Source: Zobellia roscoffensis
Lineage (GTDB): Bacteria; Bacteroidota; Bacteroidia; Flavobacteriales; Flavobacteriaceae
DNA: 64,000 nt
Direction: 5' to 3'
NCBI RefSeq assembly: GCF_015330165.1
Contig: NZ_JADDXT010000002.1
Coordinates: forward strand, 4,549,933-4,613,932
The translations under genes were made by a program, and so were the position numbers. Under the pieces are notes generated by a model. That model saw only the letters and a program-made list of their open reading frames with translations, was not told the DNA's origin and did no database searches. This document shows, in pieces, positions 60,265-64,000 of the stretch. The stretch's first letter is position 1. Each line of letters starts with the position of its first letter.

Positions 60265-61128
60265 ATGGCGTCACTTGCCTTGAGCATACTGGCTTCTAGC
60301 CTCATATTTATAATTTTTAAGCTATACACCCGGTTTAAAGTCAATACCCTTTTTGCTATTGTCACTAACTATTATGTAGCTGCAGGTGTAGGCGTTTTAC
60401 GCTACCAGGGAGAAACCCATATAACGGAAGTACCCGGCAAACCATGGTTTTTAGGCACTTTTATCCTAGGCATTCTTTTTATAGTAGTCTTTAATCTCAT
60501 GGCCAAGGCTTCACAAAAAGTAGGTGTATCGGTAACATCGGTAGCCACCAAAATGTCATTTGTAATTCCGGTTATAATTGGAGTTCTCCTGTACGCCGAA
60601 GAATTGAGTTATGTAAAAATATTCGGAATCATATTAGCACTTGCGGCCGTCTATTTCACTTCCATTAAAGAACCTGTAAAGAAATTTGAAAAATCAGCTT
60701 TAATTCTTCCCGTTCTTGTGTTTCTTGGTTCTGGAATTATTGATGCAAGTCTAAAATACATTCAGGAAATTCACATTAAAGAAGAAGAGTATCCAATTTT
60801 TTCCGCCACCGTTTTTGCCTCGGCCGCCTGTATTGGTTTTTTAATTACCCTCTTTAAGATCAAAGACCTTCGGGCAACTTATAATTGGAATACATTGTTA
60901 GGCGGAATAGCCCTAGGAGTTGTAAATTACTTTTCAATTTTCTTTCTTCTAAAAGCTTTACGGAACGAAACATTGAACAGTTCATCCGTATTTACCATAA
61001 ACAATGTAGCCATAGTAATGTTCACTACACTTTTAGGAATACTTTTATTCAAAGAAAAGATAAGCTCCAAGAATTGGGGCGGTATTGCTTTGGCCATTAC
61101 CAGTATAATTTTAGTTGCTTTTGGCTGA
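60265..61128 (+). CDS. EamA/DMT-family transporter
   Basis: A 287-residue inner-membrane protein with ten predicted helices in two five-helix halves, the drug/metabolite transporter (EamA) layout. The repeats meet near SIKEPVKKFEKSALILPVL. Substrate unknown. It starts 1 bp after the HAD gene and its stop overlaps the YigZ ATG (ATGA), so the four genes ribD-HAD-DMT-yigZ are probably one transcript. Confidence 0.9.
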   Translation: MASLALSILASSLIFIIFKLYTRFKVNTLFAIVTNYYVAAGVGVLRYQGETHITEVPGKPWFLGTFILGILFIVVFNLMAKASQKVGVSVTSVATKMSFVIPVIIGVLLYAEELSYVKIFGIILALAAVYFTSIKEPVKKFEKSALILPVLVFLGSGIIDASLKYIQEIHIKEEEYPIFSATVFASAACIGFLITLFKIKDLRATYNWNTLLGGIALGVVNYFSIFFLLKALRNETLNSSSVFTINNVAIVMFTTLLGILLFKEKISSKNWGGIALAITSIILVAFG

Positions 61129-61745
61129 TGGAAGAGATAAATGACACCTATAGAACCCTTGCCAAACCCTCTGAGGAAATTCTTTTTAAGGAAAAGAAAA
61201 GCAAATTTTATGGCTATGTCTTTCCTATTGAGAATGAGGATGAAGTAAAACCAATTATAGAACTATTGAAAAAGAAGCATCACACGGCAGGTCATGTTTG
61301 TTATGCTTGGCAGTTAGGAACCGAAGTAGTTCGTTATCGCGCTAATGATGATGGAGAACCAAATAATTCTGCCGGACAGCCTATTTACGGGCAAATACAA
61401 GCTTTTAACGTAACAAATGTATTAGTGGCTGTAGCTAGAATATTTGGCGGAACCAAACTAGGTGTTGGAGGTTTAATCGCTGCCTATCGAACCGGAGCAC
61501 AAATGGCTTTAGAGGCTTCAAAAATTGAGGAACGACTTATTGAAGATACCTTCCAGCTTTCTTTTGAGTACCCAGAAATGGATATAGTCATGCGCATTTT
61601 AAAACAAAGGCAATGTCAAATCATCTCGCAACAAATGGAGATGGATTGCAAGTTCGTAGTGTCAATTAGAAAGAGTGAAGCAAACCATCTATTAGAAACT
61701 TTTGAAAGTTTACATAAGATAGCAATTAAAAAAATTGACTCTTAA
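61128..61745 (+). CDS. YigZ/IMPACT family protein
   Basis: A 205-residue IMPACT-family protein. The N-terminal core has EKKSKFYGYVFP, the HHTAGHVCYAWQL motif and the conserved RANDDGEPNNSAGQPI segment, and the C-terminal ferredoxin-like half is present. The start is ATG 61128, overlapping the DMT stop. A longer frame reaches back into the DMT gene but is not part of this family. The function is only partly known (links to translation control in eukaryotic relatives). Confidence 0.93.
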   Translation: MEEINDTYRTLAKPSEEILFKEKKSKFYGYVFPIENEDEVKPIIELLKKKHHTAGHVCYAWQLGTEVVRYRANDDGEPNNSAGQPIYGQIQAFNVTNVLVAVARIFGGTKLGVGGLIAAYRTGAQMALEASKIEERLIEDTFQLSFEYPEMDIVMRILKQRQCQIISQQMEMDCKFVVSIRKSEANHLLETFESLHKIAIKKIDS

Positions 61746-61752
61746 ATCTAAC

Positions 61753-64000
61753 CTATCTGGTCAAATAAACATATCCAGATTTAGGTTTTGTACCATCTCC
61801 TAAATTAAGAGTATAAAAATAGGTTCCTACCGGTAACTCTTCGTTTCGCTCATAGGTAGCGCGACCATCGGAAATACCTGTCCAGGTGTTATTATAGCCT
61901 TCTTTTTCATACACCTTTATTCCCCATCGATTATAGATTTCTAGCTTATTATCCGGATAATTTTCAATACAAGCAATCTGAAAAACGTCATGGGCACCAT
62001 CACCATTTGGTGTTAATACGTTGTAAATGTTAATAAGGCAAATGGGTTCATCTATTTCCACTTCTGCCCTAGCTTCATCATTTGAAGAATCTATATCTAT
62101 TTGATCCACATTAGCCAATCTCACAGTATTCAAATAATCCGTGCCTTCAATTAACAGGGCTCGAATATACAATTCAACCGTTTGGCCGGAGATCAGCGTG
62201 CTTATACTCCATAAACCAGTAATCTCATCATAAACACCCCCAGTAGTTGAATGTTCAATATATTGATAACCGTTAGGAAGCATTTCTGATATAGATATAG
62301 TACTCGCCTGTGCCGTTCCATTGTTGTTTGCAGTAATAGTAAAATTTACTTCATCACCAACTCTAGCCAAATTAACATCTACGGACTTCGACAAAGCTAT
62401 ATCTACGTTGGAAATAGGAAGCTCAGTCAATGTACAATCCATACAAATTGGATCTACATTACAAGTTGTACATGGCGTTGGGTCTGTAGACGTATTGCTC
62501 GTAATTACACCATTTGGGTCCTCTCCAGTTGTGGTTGCCAAATTACTAACCTGTCCGTTATCTATATCCGCTTGCGTGATTATGTAAGAAGCATTGTACA
62601 CCCAAACCTCAGTATTATTTAACGCTCCATCACCATTAGCATCTCCACTGACAGGCCCTGTTATATTGCCTCCCAATAATGGGTCAGATACAACTACGTC
62701 GGTAAGAACTACGCTTCCCGCATTGCTGACTAAAAATGTATACGTTATTGAATCGCCAACATTTGTAGCACCATTGGCATCAGAATCAGTATAAACACCA
62801 TCCTTAGAAATAACTATTCCACGGATACTAACTTCAGCACTAGCTTCATCATTTGATGGATCTATATCTGTTTCGTCCAACCCAATTAATCTAACAGTAT
62901 TTATATAATCTGAACCTATAGCTACACGAACTCGAATATTTAAATTAGCTGTTTGCCCATTACTTAATATTGGAATATCCCATTGACCAGTTGTACTATT
63001 ATAAGCTCCTAAAGATGCGATGTGATCCACATATTCAAAACCATTCGGAAGTATTTCAGATATGTTGATATTATTAGCCGTTACCGAACCATTGTTCGTA
63101 GCAGATATGGTAAAAAATAGTTCATCTCCAACTTCTGCAATATCTAAATCTACCGTTTTTGTTAGATCAATATCAAGCGTACTAGGTAACTCTGTCAAAG
63201 TACAATCAGGACAAATTGGGTCTACCGTACACGTAGCGCAAGGTGTTGGGTCTGTTGAGGTATCGGTTACACCATTTCCACTGGGTTCTTCACCATTTAC
63301 CGTGGCCAGATTATTGACTTGACCATTATCTATATCCGTTTGGATAATATTATATGAAGCAGTATACGTCCAAGTCTCTGTAATATCCAATTCGCCATCC
63401 CCATTCGTATCACCTGAAGCAGGTCCAGATATCGCACCTCCCAATAAAGGATCCGATACAATTACATTGGATATAGCCACATTTCCTGTGTTATTAACAA
63501 CGAAGGTATAGTTAACGGTATCTCCAATATTCGTGAAACCATTTGAATCTGAATCTACGTACACACCGTCTTTAGTAATCTCTAAATTTCCAATCTCCAC
63601 AGGCACACAAGCGGTGTTATTTGAGGTATCCGTATCGCCGGTGGCAGTAATCTGATTACCAAACCCACCTCCATTTGTACAATCTTGGGTAGGATCAATT
63701 GCATCTGTATCTACAGAAAAAATTGCCGTCACCAACCAACTTTCCGTTCGTAGGCCTGCAATAGATTCATTTGTTATAATTTGATCGCCACTGACAAACG
63801 GGCTAAGAATGGTACCGTCAACGCCATCACTTTCACCGCCATAAGCCAAAGTTGCTGAATTCAATGTAAATCCTGTTCCTAAAATAAACGTATCTATAAC
63901 ATCATAAGAACCTGTAAGCTCACCACTATTCTCAGCTGTAATTCTATAGGTTACCGTATATTCATCGGTAGCCATATCATAAGTAGGTCCTGATTCAACG
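61753..64000 (-). CDS. Repeat adhesin with gliding-motility type B C-terminal domain (N-terminus off window)
   Basis: The frame is open through the right edge, so the N-terminus is missing; at least 748 residues are visible. It is a chain of DUF11-type beta-sandwich domains in two supermodules of 256 residues. Each supermodule has DUF11, a Cys linker with two CxxC pairs (CATC and CPDC in one copy), and another DUF11 (with the motifs VVSDPLLGG and SNDEASAEV). The C-terminal ~95 residues are a CHU_C/gliding-motility-associated domain (VLTPNGDGAHDVF; NRWGIKVYEKEGY; GTYFYTL) marking T9SS type B secretion. Likely role: surface adhesion. Confidence 0.9.
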   Translation of the reverse strand, partial: VESGPTYDMATDEYTVTYRITAENSGELTGSYDVIDTFILGTGFTLNSATLAYGGESDGVDGTILSPFVSGDQIITNESIAGLRTESWLVTAIFSVDTDAIDPTQDCTNGGGFGNQITATGDTDTSNNTACVPVEIGNLEITKDGVYVDSDSNGFTNIGDTVNYTFVVNNTGNVAISNVIVSDPLLGGAISGPASGDTNGDGELDITETWTYTASYNIIQTDIDNGQVNNLATVNGEEPSGNGVTDTSTDPTPCATCTVDPICPDCTLTELPSTLDIDLTKTVDLDIAEVGDELFFTISATNNGSVTANNINISEILPNGFEYVDHIASLGAYNSTTGQWDIPILSNGQTANLNIRVRVAIGSDYINTVRLIGLDETDIDPSNDEASAEVSIRGIVISKDGVYTDSDANGATNVGDSITYTFLVSNAGSVVLTDVVVSDPLLGGNITGPVSGDANGDGALNNTEVWVYNASYIITQADIDNGQVSNLATTTGEDPNGVITSNTSTDPTPCTTCNVDPICMDCTLTELPISNVDIALSKSVDVNLARVGDEVNFTITANNNGTAQASTISISEMLPNGYQYIEHSTTGGVYDEITGLWSISTLISGQTVELYIRALLIEGTDYLNTVRLANVDQIDIDSSNDEARAEVEIDEPICLINIYNVLTPNGDGAHDVFQIACIENYPDNKLEIYNRWGIKVYEKEGYNNTWTGISDGRATYERNEELPVGTYFYTLNLGDGTKPKSGYVYLTR
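62050..63585 (-). repeat. Two tandem 768-bp coding repeats in the adhesin
   Basis: Two copies (62050-62817 and 62818-63585) with matching 256-residue products, each starting near KDGVY. They are diverged copies of the same supermodule, including the CxxC linker. Confidence 0.85.

Noticed and set aside
60885..61127. N-terminal extension of the YigZ frame into the DMT gene
   Set aside because: The family begins at the ATG at 61128; the upstream 81 codons are out of frame with the strongly supported transporter.

Overview
The window looks like core chromosome from a marine-type member of the Flavobacteriaceae (Bacteroidota). It is AT-rich and dense in genes on both strands. It carries lineage hallmarks: a PorP/SprF-family protein, a PorD/DUF4835 protein and an adhesin with a gliding-motility type B C-terminal domain (type IX secretion), a Bacteroidota omega/Rpb6-like RNA polymerase subunit, a YtxJ-type bacilliredoxin-like protein, a DUF6913 protein, many SPII lipoproteins, and repeated matches to the Bacteroidota -7 promoter motif TAnnTTTG. 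Placement below family (Zobellia/Maribacter-like) is only an impression. No tRNA, rRNA, CRISPR array, IS element, prophage or integrase was seen.

Layout. 1-10 kb: end of an unknown gene, a TlpA-like lipoprotein, pheT, a fasciclin protein, two unknowns, an ABC-F ATPase with one degenerate ATP site, and a thioredoxin-fold lipoprotein lacking its cysteines. 10-15 kb: transaldolase, SDR, the SRP RNA gene with a textbook promoter, glutaminyl cyclase, thioesterase and a beta-helix lipoprotein. 15.2-20.2 kb: the most accessory-looking block. It holds a LytTR regulator whose receiver lacks the phospho-acceptor Asp, an acidic lipoprotein made of 42-bp repeats, a TPR sensor kinase with its LuxR-type regulator, and an unrecognised protein. 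20-31 kb: glyA, fahA, ytxJ-like, clpB, tetR, a long PorP/SprF protein, a histidine phosphatase, smpB and pcm. 31-37.5 kb: a plus-strand run (Gfo/Idh oxidoreductase, 3-hydroxyacyl-CoA dehydrogenase, YggS, exonuclease-GIY-YIG fusion, voltage-gated K+ channel, miaA, gntK). 37.6-50.1 kb: minus-strand housekeeping operons (GT2-ybbR-coaE with a kinase and regulator; fabI; DUF6913-dapA; bamD-rpoZ-coaBC-porD-recN). 50.2-55 kb: a 5'-nucleotidase split over two genes, GNAT, and three unknowns. 55-64 kb: ligA-prmC-GNAT on minus, ribD-HAD-DMT-yigZ on plus, and a repeat adhesin that runs off the right edge.

Themes. Envelope biology dominates. Glutaminyl cyclase fits the four proteins here whose predicted signal-peptidase-I cleavage leaves Gln at +1. 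The PorP/SprF, PorD and type B adhesin genes belong to type IX secretion and gliding. The 15.2-20.2 kb block could be an envelope-sensing module and is the best candidate for something undescribed; this is inference from neighbourhood and domain content, not proof. Most other genes are ordinary housekeeping.
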